Shown one piece after another: positions 23,483 through 32,221 of a stretch of 64,000 nt of DNA (positions within the stretch are counted from its first letter, which is position 1; every line of letters starts with the position of its first letter). A model generated the notes under the pieces. The model was not told where the DNA came from. It searched no databases and was given only the letters and a program-made list of their open reading frames with translations. The stretch comes from Streptomyces monomycini. GTDB taxonomy: Bacteria > Actinomycetota > Actinomycetes > Streptomycetales > Streptomycetaceae. A program made the translations under genes and the position numbers. Location of the stretch: contig NZ_JAFIQY010000037.1 in NCBI RefSeq assembly GCF_022271435.1, positions 24,758-88,757 on the forward strand, read 5' to 3'.

Positions 23483-25243
23483 TCATCGTCCGAGCGGGGT
23501 CGCGTACAGGTCGAAGCTGCGGGCGTCGTCGAAACGGTTCAGCAATGCGGTGAGCAGCGGTTCCGCGGCCGACGCGGGAGGCCGGGGCGCCGCCGGGTCG
23601 AGCCTGCGCAGGACCCGCGCCAGCGCCATGACCGCCCAGGCCGGCCCGGTCGGCAGGCCGTCGTCCGGGCCGGTGCGGTACCGCCACACCCCCAGGCAGG
23701 CGGCGCCCGCGACGATCAGCGCGTACCGGTCCACCAGCCCGTACACCCGGGCCCGCGCGGGGCCGCCGGACCGGCCGAGCAGGGCGCAGTCGCGCCGGAG
23801 CCGCTCCAGCTCACGGCCGAGCGCGGTGGCGTACCCGGCGAGCGCCCGGTCCAGCTCGCCGCCGCCCGCCGCGCGGGCCAGCTCGACGGTCTCCTCCAGA
23901 CCGCCCACCAGGGAGTCGCCTTCCGCGGGCAGGACGAACTCCCGCGGTCGCAGCGCGGGCAGCCCCGGCTCATGGCACTGGAACAGCGCCGCGCCGGCCG
24001 CCCCTTCGGGTGGCGGCCGCAGTCCGGGCAGCCGCAGCAGCCGGTCCGCGACGGCCGCCCGGCTCGCCTCGCTGCCCGCGGGGCCGAGACCGATCATCGG
24101 CAGGTCCCGCAGCGCCTTCTGGAAGACCGCGTACGCGCCCTGCCGCGCGTACGACTCCGCCCCGAGCACCGCCGACAGGTCATAAGCCGTCTCGGTCAGG
24201 AACATGGGCAGGAGGTACTTCACCACCGCGCTGAGGGTGGCGCTCTCGCGCGGCAGCAGATGCGCCGCCCGGGTGGCCACCAGCGCGAGCGCGTCACACA
24301 GCAGCAGGTCGCTGAACGCGTCCTGGAGCGTCCGACGGGTGCGGGGCGCGCGCACCGACGCCCGGCTGCGTGCGCGAGCGAAGGCGACCGCCGTGCGCAG
24401 TGTGGTGTCGGCGCACCCCAGCGCCATAGAGGGGCCGGTGCTGCGGATGGCGGGGAAGGCACGGGCGGCCAGTTCCGCCCCGGTACCGGTGCCGAGCTGC
24501 CGGTCCGCCGTCACGGGGTACCGGGTGAACTCCAGGCCGTGCACGAGGCAGCCGCGGACGCCGGTGGTGGACCGCCGGGGCAGCAGCCGGAATCCGGGCG
24601 CGTCCGCCTGCGGCGCGTCGATCAGGAAGGCGCGGTGACCGTCCCCGCCGGGCTCGTCCACGCGCGCGAACAGCAGCAGGGACGCCGCGCGGGCAGCGTT
24701 GTTGAGTGCTTCCTTGCGGCCGTCGAGCAGGTACCCGGCACCGTCCGGGGAAGCGGTGAAACCGTTGTGCAGGAAGGCGTTGCCCTCGGCCGGCTGCGGA
24801 TAGGCGCAGGCCATCCGGCCGCCGGCAAGTAGCAGGTCCGCGGTGCGGTGGCGCTGCCGCGCCGAGCCCCCGGCCCACACGGCCGCCGCGGCCAGGTACG
24901 GACCCGTCCCGCAGGCCAGCCCCAGCGCGGCGTCCCGCCGGAACACCGCCCGCAGCACCCGCGCCAGCACATCGAGCCGCCCCAGCCGGCCGCCCAGTTC
25001 CTCCGGCACGATCTCGGCCTGCAACCGGAAACCGTCCAGCAGCGCCTCGGCCGCCGGCAGCAGCCGCCGTCCGGCGTCCGCCCGTACGAACTGCGCGGCA
25101 CCCAGCGGGTTGCCCGGGTCGTCCAGGTCCCCGAAGCCGCGCTCCAGCCGGGCGACGCGCTCCCGCACGGCGGCCTCGGCGGACGGGGCGGCCCCGGCCC
25201 CCGCCGCCGGGCCCGGCCCGGCGGCGCTCGTGGCCACGGTCAT
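23483..25243 (-). CDS. Acyl-CoA dehydrogenase-like flavoprotein
   Basis: A 586-residue acyl-CoA dehydrogenase-family protein, longer than the usual 380-400 because of a large helical C-terminal part. Family-like features are EIVPEELGG early, then MACAYPQPAEGNA in the middle beta domain, and helical C-terminal segments. Long members of this type accompany fatty acyl-AMP ligases and ACPs in lipopeptide clusters (friulimicin, ramoplanin), where they desaturate the ACP-bound lipid. Here it probably desaturates a carrier-bound acyl starter or side chain. I could not assign the catalytic base with confidence. Confidence 0.8.
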   Translation of the reverse strand: MTVATSAAGPGPAAGAGAAPSAEAAVRERVARLERGFGDLDDPGNPLGAAQFVRADAGRRLLPAAEALLDGFRLQAEIVPEELGGRLGRLDVLARVLRAVFRRDAALGLACGTGPYLAAAAVWAGGSARQRHRTADLLLAGGRMACAYPQPAEGNAFLHNGFTASPDGAGYLLDGRKEALNNAARAASLLLFARVDEPGGDGHRAFLIDAPQADAPGFRLLPRRSTTGVRGCLVHGLEFTRYPVTADRQLGTGTGAELAARAFPAIRSTGPSMALGCADTTLRTAVAFARARSRASVRAPRTRRTLQDAFSDLLLCDALALVATRAAHLLPRESATLSAVVKYLLPMFLTETAYDLSAVLGAESYARQGAYAVFQKALRDLPMIGLGPAGSEASRAAVADRLLRLPGLRPPPEGAAGAALFQCHEPGLPALRPREFVLPAEGDSLVGGLEETVELARAAGGGELDRALAGYATALGRELERLRRDCALLGRSGGPARARVYGLVDRYALIVAGAACLGVWRYRTGPDDGLPTGPAWAVMALARVLRRLDPAAPRPPASAAEPLLTALLNRFDDARSFDLYATPLGR

Positions 25244-25333
25244 CGTCTGCGCCTTCCCCTCGCTGTCTCGCTGTCCGCCGCTTCCGTCTCGCGGCTGCCG
25301 CCCCCACGCGGTGCCCGTGGCCTCGCGCCGCGG

Positions 25334-25552
25334 TCAAGGGCCGCTCAAGTCGGCCGTGCTGGACTTGCCGGCGCGCACCGGCCGTGCCGGGTCCTCGCGC
25401 CCGTACGGCCAGGTGGCGCCGTAGCACTCCTGGGGCGGTACGCCCGGCAGCCACAGCCAGCCGTACATGACGAGGGCGCGGGCCACCGGACGCAGCAGGC
25501 TGCGCAGCACGCCGGCCGGTCGCGGTCCGGCGGAACGGTCGGTACGTGGCAT
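25334..25552 (-). CDS. Small hypothetical protein (72 residues)
   Basis: Not recognised. A 72-residue basic-to-neutral protein. It has RSLLRPVARALVMYGWLWLP in the first half, which could be a short amphipathic or membrane-associated helix, followed by GVPPQECYGATWPYGRED. AAGGGA lies upstream of the ATG. It would be the first gene of the unit acyl-CoA dehydrogenase, PPTase, thioesterase. The last codons overlap possible SARP heptamers for the next gene. It may be a small accessory protein; expression is unproven. Confidence 0.5.
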   Translation of the reverse strand: MPRTDRSAGPRPAGVLRSLLRPVARALVMYGWLWLPGVPPQECYGATWPYGREDPARPVRAGKSSTADLSGP

Positions 25553-25769
25553 GGTGTCGGTCCCTTCGGCTACGGCTCGGGCGCGGCAGCCTGGCAAGCG
25601 GTGCTCGACCGGACCTCGAAGAACCCTCGCGGCGGGGCCCGGCGGCACCCGCGCGTGAGCTGCCGTGCCACCGGAGCCGTCCGGCCCCGCACCTGCCCGT
25701 TCCGGATGCCGGAGGCGAGCCCTCCGGTTCTTGGTGATCACCGGATTTCCGAGAGGGAGATGCGCAGTG

Positions 25770-26444
25770 ATGTGGAACGTCCCAGGCGGGGAGGGACGCG
25801 AGCCGTCTCCCGCCGTCTCAGGCGGGGAGCGGGGCCGGCAGGTCGCCTCCGTCGTGCGGTTCGTACTCGGCGACGAGCGCGGCGCGCAGGAGTTCGAGGA
25901 CGAACTCGCCCGCCAGGTACGGGCCTGGAACCTCGCGAAGGGCCTGGCGAACCAAGTGGTCCTGCAATCCCTGGACCGCCCGGGCGGCTACGTCCACCTG
26001 GCCTTCTGGCAGTCGTCCGAGCACCTTTTCGGCGCGGTCCACTCGGACGCGGTCTGCGCACGGCTGGACCGGCTCGGTGAGCTGGCGGCCGTCGAACCCG
26101 GGCAGGCGGTCGCGGTCGGGCTCCTGGGCGACGGCCCCGCCGTGGCCGGAGCCGCACACGCGCTGCTGGTACGGGTGACGCTGTCCGGCCCGGCGGCCGC
26201 CTTCGAGGCGCAATTCGGCGCTCTGGCAGGCCAGTTCCTGAACGACCCCGGGTGCGGAGGCTGCCTGCTGCTGCGGTACACCGTCGAACCGCGTGCCTAC
26301 CTCGGCCTCATCTGGTGGGACAGCGCCGCGTCGTGCGAAGCCGCCACGCGTGGTGACCGCTTCCTCGAAGGCGAGCGGCACCTGCGCCACCTGGCGTCCG
26401 GACTCGCCTTCGAGCGGGTGCGGACCGTCGGCGGACGGAGCTGA
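25770..26444 (+). CDS. Tandem ABM-fold protein (two dimeric alpha/beta-barrel domains)
   Basis: A 224-residue protein with two similar halves. The first (about 22-125) contains VVRFVLGDERGAQEFEDELA and YVHLAFWQSSEHL; the second (about 130-222) contains LLVRVTLSGPAAAFEAQFGA and YLGLIWWDSAASCEA. Each half is like one ABM monomer, so one chain could form the whole barrel. A cofactorless ring oxygenase or a cyclase is likely. The start ATG has GAGAGGGAG upstream; a GTG just before it is an alternative. Confidence 0.7.
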   Translation: MWNVPGGEGREPSPAVSGGERGRQVASVVRFVLGDERGAQEFEDELARQVRAWNLAKGLANQVVLQSLDRPGGYVHLAFWQSSEHLFGAVHSDAVCARLDRLGELAAVEPGQAVAVGLLGDGPAVAGAAHALLVRVTLSGPAAAFEAQFGALAGQFLNDPGCGGCLLLRYTVEPRAYLGLIWWDSAASCEAATRGDRFLEGERHLRHLASGLAFERVRTVGGRS

Positions 26445-26459
26445 CCCCGATGGACCGGC

Positions 26460-26513
26460 TCAAGCGTTCCGCAGGCGGAGTTCCACCGGCGTTCGAGCTG
26501 ACCGGCACAGACT
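26460..26513 (+). promoter_or_regulatory. SARP-type leaderless promoter of the carboxylase-epsilon/FAAL unit
   Basis: TCAAGCG (26460-26466), TCCACCG (26482-26488) and TCGAGCT (26493-26499) are all in 11-bp register; the slot at 26471 is weak. An 8-bp gap leads to the -10 CAGACT (26508-26513), then 6 bases to the ATG at 26520. No Shine-Dalgarno is present. This is the same geometry as the TenA and carboxylase-beta promoters. Confidence 0.7.
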
Positions 26514-26519
26514 GGCGCC

Positions 26520-26735
26520 ATGCCGGATCACGCCCTCTTCACCGTGCTCCGCGGTCACCCCGACGACGCCGAACTCGCCGCCCTGACCGCCGTGCTGACG
26601 ACGTTGCTGAGCGCCGCGGCGCCGCTCTCCCCGGCGGCGCCCGGCCGCCCGGGGACCCCCGGTGCCCCGCGCCGCGCCTCCTGGGGCAGCACGCCCTCCC
26701 GGCGCCGCTCCGCGGTGTCCTGGTCCGCGCCATGA
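26520..26735 (+). CDS. Acyl-CoA carboxylase epsilon subunit
   Basis: A 71-residue protein with FTVLRGHPDDAELAALTAVL, the conserved core of actinobacterial AccE/PccE subunits (their VVRGNPTPEELAAL region), and a Trp-containing C-terminal tail. Epsilon subunits bind the carboxyltransferase beta subunit and raise its activity. The matching beta subunit is at 33147. Both genes have similar leaderless SARP-type promoters, so they are probably switched on together. No biotinylated alpha subunit is in the window; a housekeeping one would be used. Confidence 0.75.
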   Translation: MPDHALFTVLRGHPDDAELAALTAVLTTLLSAAAPLSPAAPGRPGTPGAPRRASWGSTPSRRRSAVSWSAP

Positions 26736-26859
26736 TCCGTCGTCGTGCCACCACCGGCCGGCACGGACCGCTGTGCGCCGCGGCCCGGGCGTGCGCGCCG
26801 CCGGACCGCCGGCCCGCGTTCGAGGACAGCACCGAGGCATCACTCGCGAGGGGGACGCA

Positions 26860-28599
26860 TTGACCGCACATCGCACCTTCACCGACGTCATGCTGGCCCG
26901 GTCCGAGACGGACCCGGACCGGGAAGCCCTGCTCCTGCTGCCGGACGGCGCGCAGTGGCCGCAGCCGGAGACGGTCACCTACCGGAGCCTGGACACCTCG
27001 GCGCGCCGGCTCGCCGGCTGGCTGCAGAGCCACGGTGCCGCGGGCGAACGGGTGCTGCTCCTGCACCGCTCCCGCCACCGGTTCGCCGTCAGTTTCCTGG
27101 CGTGCCTGTACGCGGGCGCCGTCGCCGTACCGGCCCCGCCGGGCGGCGGACGGGCCCACCACATGGAGCGCATCGCCGGGATCGTCCGCGACACCGCGCC
27201 GTGCGTGGCGCTCACCGACGCCGCGCTCGCCCCCGAGATGTCGCGGATGCTGGCGGAGTGCGGACACGGCGGCACGCTCTGTCTGCCCGCCGACGTGGTG
27301 CCCGCCGCCGACCCCTGGCGGCCCCCGGCGCTGGCCCCCGACACGGTCGCCTACCTCCAGTACACCTCGGGCTCCACCGGCCGCCCGCGCGGGGTGGTCG
27401 TCACCCACGCCAACCTGCTGGCCAACCAGCGGGCGATGCACGAGGCACTGGAGACCGAACCGGGCACCAGGCTGGGCGGCTGGCTCCCGCTCCACCACGA
27501 CCTGGGCCTGGTCGGCCAGTTGCTGCACCCGCTGTGGCTGGGCAGCACCTCGGTGATGCTGCCCGCCGAGACGTTCGTCCGCCACCCGGTGCGCTGGCTG
27601 CAGGCCGTCGACCGGTACGGGATCACCGTCAGCGGCGCCCCCGACTTCGCGTACGGGCTGTGCGTGAGCCGGGTCACCGACGAGCAGGCGGCCGGACTCG
27701 ACCTGAGCCGCTGGCGGACCGCCGTCTCCGGCGGCGAGCCCGTACGGCCCGCGACGCTGCGGGACTTCACCGAGCGCTTCGCTCCCGCCGGATTCCGCCC
27801 CGAGGCCTTCTCGGCGTGCTACGGGCTGGCCGAGGCCACCCTGCTGGTCTCCGGCGGCCGGGACGAGAAGCCGGATGACGGGTGCGCGGTGGACGCCGAA
27901 GCCCTGGAGCGCAACCTGTGGCGCGCCCCCGTACCGGGCCGGCCGACGCGCCGCCTGGCGTCCTGCGGGACCGCCGCAGGCTGCGACGTCCGCATCGTCG
28001 CCCCGGACACCCGGGCCGTACTGCCGGAAGGCCGGATCGGCGAGATCTGGGTGCGCGGCGGGGGCGTGGCGCGCGGCTACTGGCGCGACCCCGGCCAGAC
28101 CACCCGCACCTTCCAGGCCGTCACGGCGGACGGCGAGGGCGGCTACCTGCGCACCGGGGACCTCGGCGCGCTGCGTGACGGCCGGCTCTTCGTCACCGGG
28201 CGGCTCAAGGACGTCATCGTCGTGGCCGGACGCAACCTCTACCCGCAGGACGTCGAGCGCACGGTGCAGCGCGTCAGCGCGCTGTTCGGGCCCGGTACGG
28301 CGTTCGGCGTACCGGGGGAGCGGGAGCGGGTCGTGGTCGTCCAGGAACTGCGCACCCGCACCGGCTTCGACGTGAACCTCGAATCCCTCGCCACCCAGGT
28401 CGAGCGCTGCCTCACCGAGGAGTTCGACGTCCGGGTCGGCGGGGTGCTGCTGGTCCGCCCGGGCACGGTGCGCCGCACCACCAGCGGCAAGGTGGAGCGC
28501 TCGGCGATGCGCGACCTGTTCCTGCGCGGCCGGATCCGCCCGCTGCACCAGCGGCTCGACGGCGACCTCAGCACCGGATCCGCCGCCCTGGCCGGGTGA
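26860..28599 (+). CDS. Fatty acyl-AMP ligase (FAAL)
   Basis: A 579-residue adenylate-forming enzyme. It has the P-loop YTSGSTGRPRGVVVTHANLL from about residue 168, then GWLPLHHDLGLVGQ at about 207 and ACYGLAEATLLVSGG, which are typical of the FAAL branch. The C-terminal SGKVERSAMRDLFLRG keeps the Lys region. FAALs make acyl-AMP and pass the acyl group to an ACP rather than CoA. The partner is probably the ACP domain encoded by the next gene. The TTG start is chosen because AGGGGGACG lies just upstream and the family N-terminus begins there. Confidence 0.9.
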   Translation: MTAHRTFTDVMLARSETDPDREALLLLPDGAQWPQPETVTYRSLDTSARRLAGWLQSHGAAGERVLLLHRSRHRFAVSFLACLYAGAVAVPAPPGGGRAHHMERIAGIVRDTAPCVALTDAALAPEMSRMLAECGHGGTLCLPADVVPAADPWRPPALAPDTVAYLQYTSGSTGRPRGVVVTHANLLANQRAMHEALETEPGTRLGGWLPLHHDLGLVGQLLHPLWLGSTSVMLPAETFVRHPVRWLQAVDRYGITVSGAPDFAYGLCVSRVTDEQAAGLDLSRWRTAVSGGEPVRPATLRDFTERFAPAGFRPEAFSACYGLAEATLLVSGGRDEKPDDGCAVDAEALERNLWRAPVPGRPTRRLASCGTAAGCDVRIVAPDTRAVLPEGRIGEIWVRGGGVARGYWRDPGQTTRTFQAVTADGEGGYLRTGDLGALRDGRLFVTGRLKDVIVVAGRNLYPQDVERTVQRVSALFGPGTAFGVPGERERVVVVQELRTRTGFDVNLESLATQVERCLTEEFDVRVGGVLLVRPGTVRRTTSGKVERSAMRDLFLRGRIRPLHQRLDGDLSTGSAALAG

Positions 28600-28633
28600 G
28601 ACCCGCGGGGGGCGGGAAGCGAAGGGGGATTAC

Positions 28634-29875
28634 GTGGAGGCACCACCACGCGGCGGACCGTACGAGCCGGACCCGCTGCACTGGCTCATCCGGCGCATCT
28701 CCGGCTACGCGTCCCGGGAGATCGGCCCCCAGACGCTCCTCGCGGAGTGCGGACTGGACTCGGTGGCGATGCTGGGCCTGTTCGGCGAGATCGAGGAGGG
28801 CTTCGGCCCGCTGCTCGACCCCGAGGACTTCTGGGTGTACCCCTCCGTGGGCGCCCTGGCGCACCAGCTCACCGCGCGCCGGGTCCGCCGGGACGCGGGC
28901 CGCCGGATCCGCCCGGCGTTCGTGCTCGGCGGCCCGGGCGGTCCGCACCCCGCCGTGGCGGCCGGCCTCCTGCGCGGATCCGCCGCGTACCGCGCCTGCC
29001 TGGACCAGGCGGACGAGGCGCTGCGGCCGCACGTCGGCTGTTCGGTCGCCGCCCTGATCCGGGACGGCGGTCCGGGCCCGCACCGTGCCGCGCTGTCGCC
29101 ACCGGTGGCGTTCGCCGTCGGCTACGCCCTGGCCCGGACCCTGCTGGACGCCGGGGTGCGGCCGGTCGCGGTGGTCGGCCACGGAGTGGGGGAGCTGGCG
29201 GCGGCCGTGATCGCCGGGGCCCTGCCGCTGGCCGAGGCGGCGGCGCTGGCCGCGCTGTCCGGCAGGTGTGCCCAGCGGCTGCCGGGCGGGGGCGGCATGC
29301 TGGCCGTCTGCGCGGACCCGGACGAGGCCCTGGCGGCCGCCGCGGAGCCCGGGGTGCACGTCGGGGTGGTCAACGCGGCCCGGGCCACCGTGCTCTCCGG
29401 CCGGCTCGACGCCCTGGCCCGGGCGCGCGACGCCCTCTCGGCGGAGGGCGTCGCCAGCAGGCTGCTGCCCACCGGGCACGCCTACCATTCGCCGCTGATG
29501 GCACCGGCGGTCCCGCGGCTGCGCGCACGGGCGGCCGGGATCGTCTCGGAGCGGCCCCGGACGGGCTACTACTCGACGGTGTACGGCTGCCGGTGGGCGG
29601 AGCCGCTGGGTGCCGACTACTGGGCCGCTCAGCTCACCTCGCCCGTACGGTTCGCCGAGGCCGTACGGCGGATGCTGTGCCGGGAGGCGCCGACCCACGT
29701 GGTGGAGATCGCGCCGAAGGCCGTCCTCACCCCGTACGTGCGCCGGATCGGCGGGGCGGCGGGGCCGAGCTGCTTCCCGGTGTGCGACGGGCCGGGGAGC
29801 GGTGTGGCGGACCTGGCGGGAGTGCTCTCCGCGCTGGACGTCCGGCCGCTCGCCGAGGGAGCGGCCAGGTGGTGA
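28634..29875 (+). CDS. ACP fused to an acyltransferase-like domain lacking the catalytic serine
   Basis: A 413-residue two-domain protein. Residues 10-85 are a carrier domain with GLDSVAML, Ser43 being the phosphopantetheine site. Residues 94-395 have the malonyl/acyltransferase fold. The nucleophile motif GHSxGE is GHGVGE here, with Gly184 for Ser, and the oxyanion-hole GQGSQ near the start is GGPGGP. The later GHAYHSPLM and SPVRFAEAV are kept. The transferase is therefore probably inactive and may be a scaffold for the FAAL-loaded ACP. The GTG start follows AAGGGGG. It is 34 bp downstream of FAAL. Confidence 0.82.
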   Translation: MEAPPRGGPYEPDPLHWLIRRISGYASREIGPQTLLAECGLDSVAMLGLFGEIEEGFGPLLDPEDFWVYPSVGALAHQLTARRVRRDAGRRIRPAFVLGGPGGPHPAVAAGLLRGSAAYRACLDQADEALRPHVGCSVAALIRDGGPGPHRAALSPPVAFAVGYALARTLLDAGVRPVAVVGHGVGELAAAVIAGALPLAEAAALAALSGRCAQRLPGGGGMLAVCADPDEALAAAAEPGVHVGVVNAARATVLSGRLDALARARDALSAEGVASRLLPTGHAYHSPLMAPAVPRLRARAAGIVSERPRTGYYSTVYGCRWAEPLGADYWAAQLTSPVRFAEAVRRMLCREAPTHVVEIAPKAVLTPYVRRIGGAAGPSCFPVCDGPGSGVADLAGVLSALDVRPLAEGAARW

Positions 29876-29900
29876 CCGCCCGCCCCCGGCACTGCCGCGG

Positions 29901-30515
29901 TCACGGTATCCAGCCCGCCTCCTCGGCGGCGCGGATGGCGTCGATCCGGTTGCGGGCGTTGAGCTTCGTGACGATCGCGGTGAGGTAGTTGCTGACGGTC
30001 CCCCTGGTCAGGAAGAGGGAACGTGCGATGTCGGCCGCGTCGGCGCCGCGGGCCGCGAGCCGGAGCACCTCGGTCTCCCGTGGCGACAGCGGTGAGTCCC
30101 GCGCCTCCCAGGCGGACAGTGCCAGTTGGGGGTCGACGACCCGCTCGCCCGCCGCCACCGACCGGACGGACCTGGCGAGGTCGCTGGGGGGAGCGTCCTT
30201 CAGCAGGAATCCGGCGACGTGCGCGCTGAGCGCCCGGCGGACCGTGCCGGGGCGGCCGAGACTGGTGAGGATGAGCGCCCGGCAGCTCGGCAGCCGCCGG
30301 TGCAGCTCCGCCGCGGCGGTGATGCCGTCGGCGCCCGGCAGGTCGATGTCGATGACGGCCACGTCGGGGCGGGTGCGCAGCGCGGTCTCCACGATGGTGT
30401 CGCCGCGGTCCAGAGAGGCGACCACTTCGAGGTCCGGTTCCAGCTCCAGCAGGGCGACGAGAGCCCCCCTGATCATGTGCACGTCCTCGGCAAGCAGGAT
30501 CCTCACCGACAGCAT
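29901..30515 (-). CDS. LuxR-type (NarL family) response regulator
   Basis: A 204-residue two-component regulator. The receiver domain has Asp56 as phosphorylation site (AVIDIDLPG), and the LuxR-type helix-turn-helix starts at LSPRETEVLRLAARG with TVSNYLTAIVTKL as recognition region. It is like DesR/VraR-class proteins. The ATG at 30515 has GGGGGA 6 bases upstream; an ATG further up is less good. It is cotranscribed with the sensor kinase upstream (49-bp gap). Target genes are unknown. Confidence 0.9.
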   Translation of the reverse strand: MLSVRILLAEDVHMIRGALVALLELEPDLEVVASLDRGDTIVETALRTRPDVAVIDIDLPGADGITAAAELHRRLPSCRALILTSLGRPGTVRRALSAHVAGFLLKDAPPSDLARSVRSVAAGERVVDPQLALSAWEARDSPLSPRETEVLRLAARGADAADIARSLFLTRGTVSNYLTAIVTKLNARNRIDAIRAAEEAGWIP

Positions 30516-30563
30516 GGATGTCCCCCGATCGAACATGCGGTTCTTCCGGCCGTGCGGTGAAGA

Positions 30564-31817
30564 TTATCTGTGCTCCGGGCATAACGCGCCGGGCCGGACC
30601 GGACTATGTGCTTCCAGGTGGAAACGCCCGTCGCGGCGTATCCCCGAGGTGACGCGGCCCCCGATGGCGGCGAGCCGGGTGCCCAGGTTGTTCAGGCCGC
30701 TGCCGTCGGAGCCGGCGGGCCGGTCCTTGCCCACCACCCCGTCGTTGACGAGCGTGAGCCAGACGGTGTCGTCCTTGCGGACCGCCGTGATGCTGCACGA
30801 CTGGGCCTTGCTGTGCCGGAGGATGTTGGTGACCCCCTCGCGCAGGGTGGTCGCCAGGGCCGTGTCCACGGCCGGGTGGAGCCGGCCGCAGGAGAGGTCC
30901 AGGGTGACCCGGATGTCCGCCGCGGCCAGTACCGTCGCGGCCGACTCGGCCTCGTCCGCCAGGGACATCTCGCGGTAACTCCGCGCCACCAGCCGGGCGT
31001 CCGCGAGGGCCTGCCGGGACACCTCCAGGACGGTGGTGACCTCCTCCTGGGCGCGGGCCGGACTGGTCGCCACCAGACGGTGGATGAGCTCGCACTTGAG
31101 CGTGATCGCGGACAGGCTGTAGCCCAGCAGGTCGTGCACGTCCCGGGAGAAGCGCATACGTTCCTGCGCGACGGCCATGCGGGCCAGCGCCGTACGCGCC
31201 GAGTGGACCTCGTACACGAGGTCGGTCAGCCGGGTCAGCCCGTACAGCACGAGTCCGGTGAGCAGTGTGGTGAGCGGGGTGTACAGCTCGGCGACGGCCG
31301 GCAGCCCGAGGGCGAACGCGTAGCCGTCGACCACCGCGGTCACCAGGGCGAACAGGAACCAGGACAGCGGCGCGGGCAGCATGAGCAGCAGCGAGGCGCC
31401 GAGAATGCCGCTCATACCGGCCCACGTGATGCCCAGACACAGGAACGGGAGGAAAGTCAGGACGGACTGGGCGGTGAGGGTCAAGGTTTTCAGCGGCAAC
31501 GGCCAGCGGCGGGCTCGTGGCGTACTGTGCAGCAATTGCAAGAAGAAGAGTACGAATGCCGAACCGCAACACATTAGCAGAAGGTTTAGGGGCGGATCAT
31601 CCCGGAGAACATCGAGGATAGGGACGGCTGTATAGCCGCACAGCACAATGACGGTGATGATTCTGGCCACGTGGAGGGCCGGGATCTCACCCCCGGGGGT
31701 GGCGCGGAACGGCTGGTCGTCCACCCCCTGTCCTAACGAGGCACGGTATCTGCTTCCGCTGGTCCCCGTATTGAGTGGGCCGGCTCCGGCGGCCTTTCGT
31801 CGAAAAGGGTCAACCAT
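30564..31817 (-). CDS. Membrane sensor histidine kinase (HisKA_3 type)
   Basis: A 417-residue kinase with about six membrane segments between residues 49 and 200, then the HisKA_3 phosphoacceptor box with His228 (SRDVHDLLG), and an ATPase domain with LREGVTNILRHSKA (N-box) and GLNNLGTRL (G-box). It pairs with the response regulator next to it. The large membrane part with no extracellular loop suggests membrane or lipid sensing, like DesK. The ATG follows GAGGAGG; the in-frame 86 residues further up lack a ribosome site. Confidence 0.9.
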   Translation of the reverse strand: MVDPFRRKAAGAGPLNTGTSGSRYRASLGQGVDDQPFRATPGGEIPALHVARIITVIVLCGYTAVPILDVLRDDPPLNLLLMCCGSAFVLFFLQLLHSTPRARRWPLPLKTLTLTAQSVLTFLPFLCLGITWAGMSGILGASLLLMLPAPLSWFLFALVTAVVDGYAFALGLPAVAELYTPLTTLLTGLVLYGLTRLTDLVYEVHSARTALARMAVAQERMRFSRDVHDLLGYSLSAITLKCELIHRLVATSPARAQEEVTTVLEVSRQALADARLVARSYREMSLADEAESAATVLAAADIRVTLDLSCGRLHPAVDTALATTLREGVTNILRHSKAQSCSITAVRKDDTVWLTLVNDGVVGKDRPAGSDGSGLNNLGTRLAAIGGRVTSGIRRDGRFHLEAHSPVRPGALCPEHR

Positions 31818-32221
31818 GCGGTGCCTCCTCGTGAGATGGCGCGGCGGGACGCGAAGTCCCGCGCACACGTTACCCGGATGATGGGAACTTGGCCGAAAGA
31901 ATGGGCAGTAATGGCGCTTTGGTTGTGCAAAGTCGGACAGCCGGATAAGGGGCGGGGATCTCAGTGGCCATCCGTAAGCCGTCGTCCGTTCACCGGAGCG
32001 TGGCCGTACCCCGCTCCGTAGGCGCGGTACGTCCGGCGGGCCCGGCCCGCAGCGGCGGGCGCCGGCCGCCGTCATCGGCGGAGTGTGAAAATCTCATGTC
32101 CGGGTTCGTGCCTCGGTCACTGGGCGCCCGGTGACCTTGGTGCCACTCTGATCGACAGGCGCCGGGTGTCACACCCCGGGGCCCGGACCGTGCGAGGTGA
32201 ACCTGGAGGGGAGAGCGCGCA
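31818..32221. other. Divergent regulatory spacer between sensor kinase and SARP genes
   Basis: 404 bases without a credible gene. The middle (about 31865-31960) is noticeably less GC-rich than its surroundings, as expected for promoters. I could not assign a convincing -35/-10 pair for either direction. No SARP heptamer array in 11-bp register was found. Confidence 0.5.

Noticed and set aside
25334..25349. SARP promoter for the acyl-CoA dehydrogenase-like gene (TTGAGCG/TTGACCG on the minus strand)
   Set aside because: The 11-bp spacing is present, but no -10 lies at the required distance. Mentioned under the small-protein finding but not listed as a feature.
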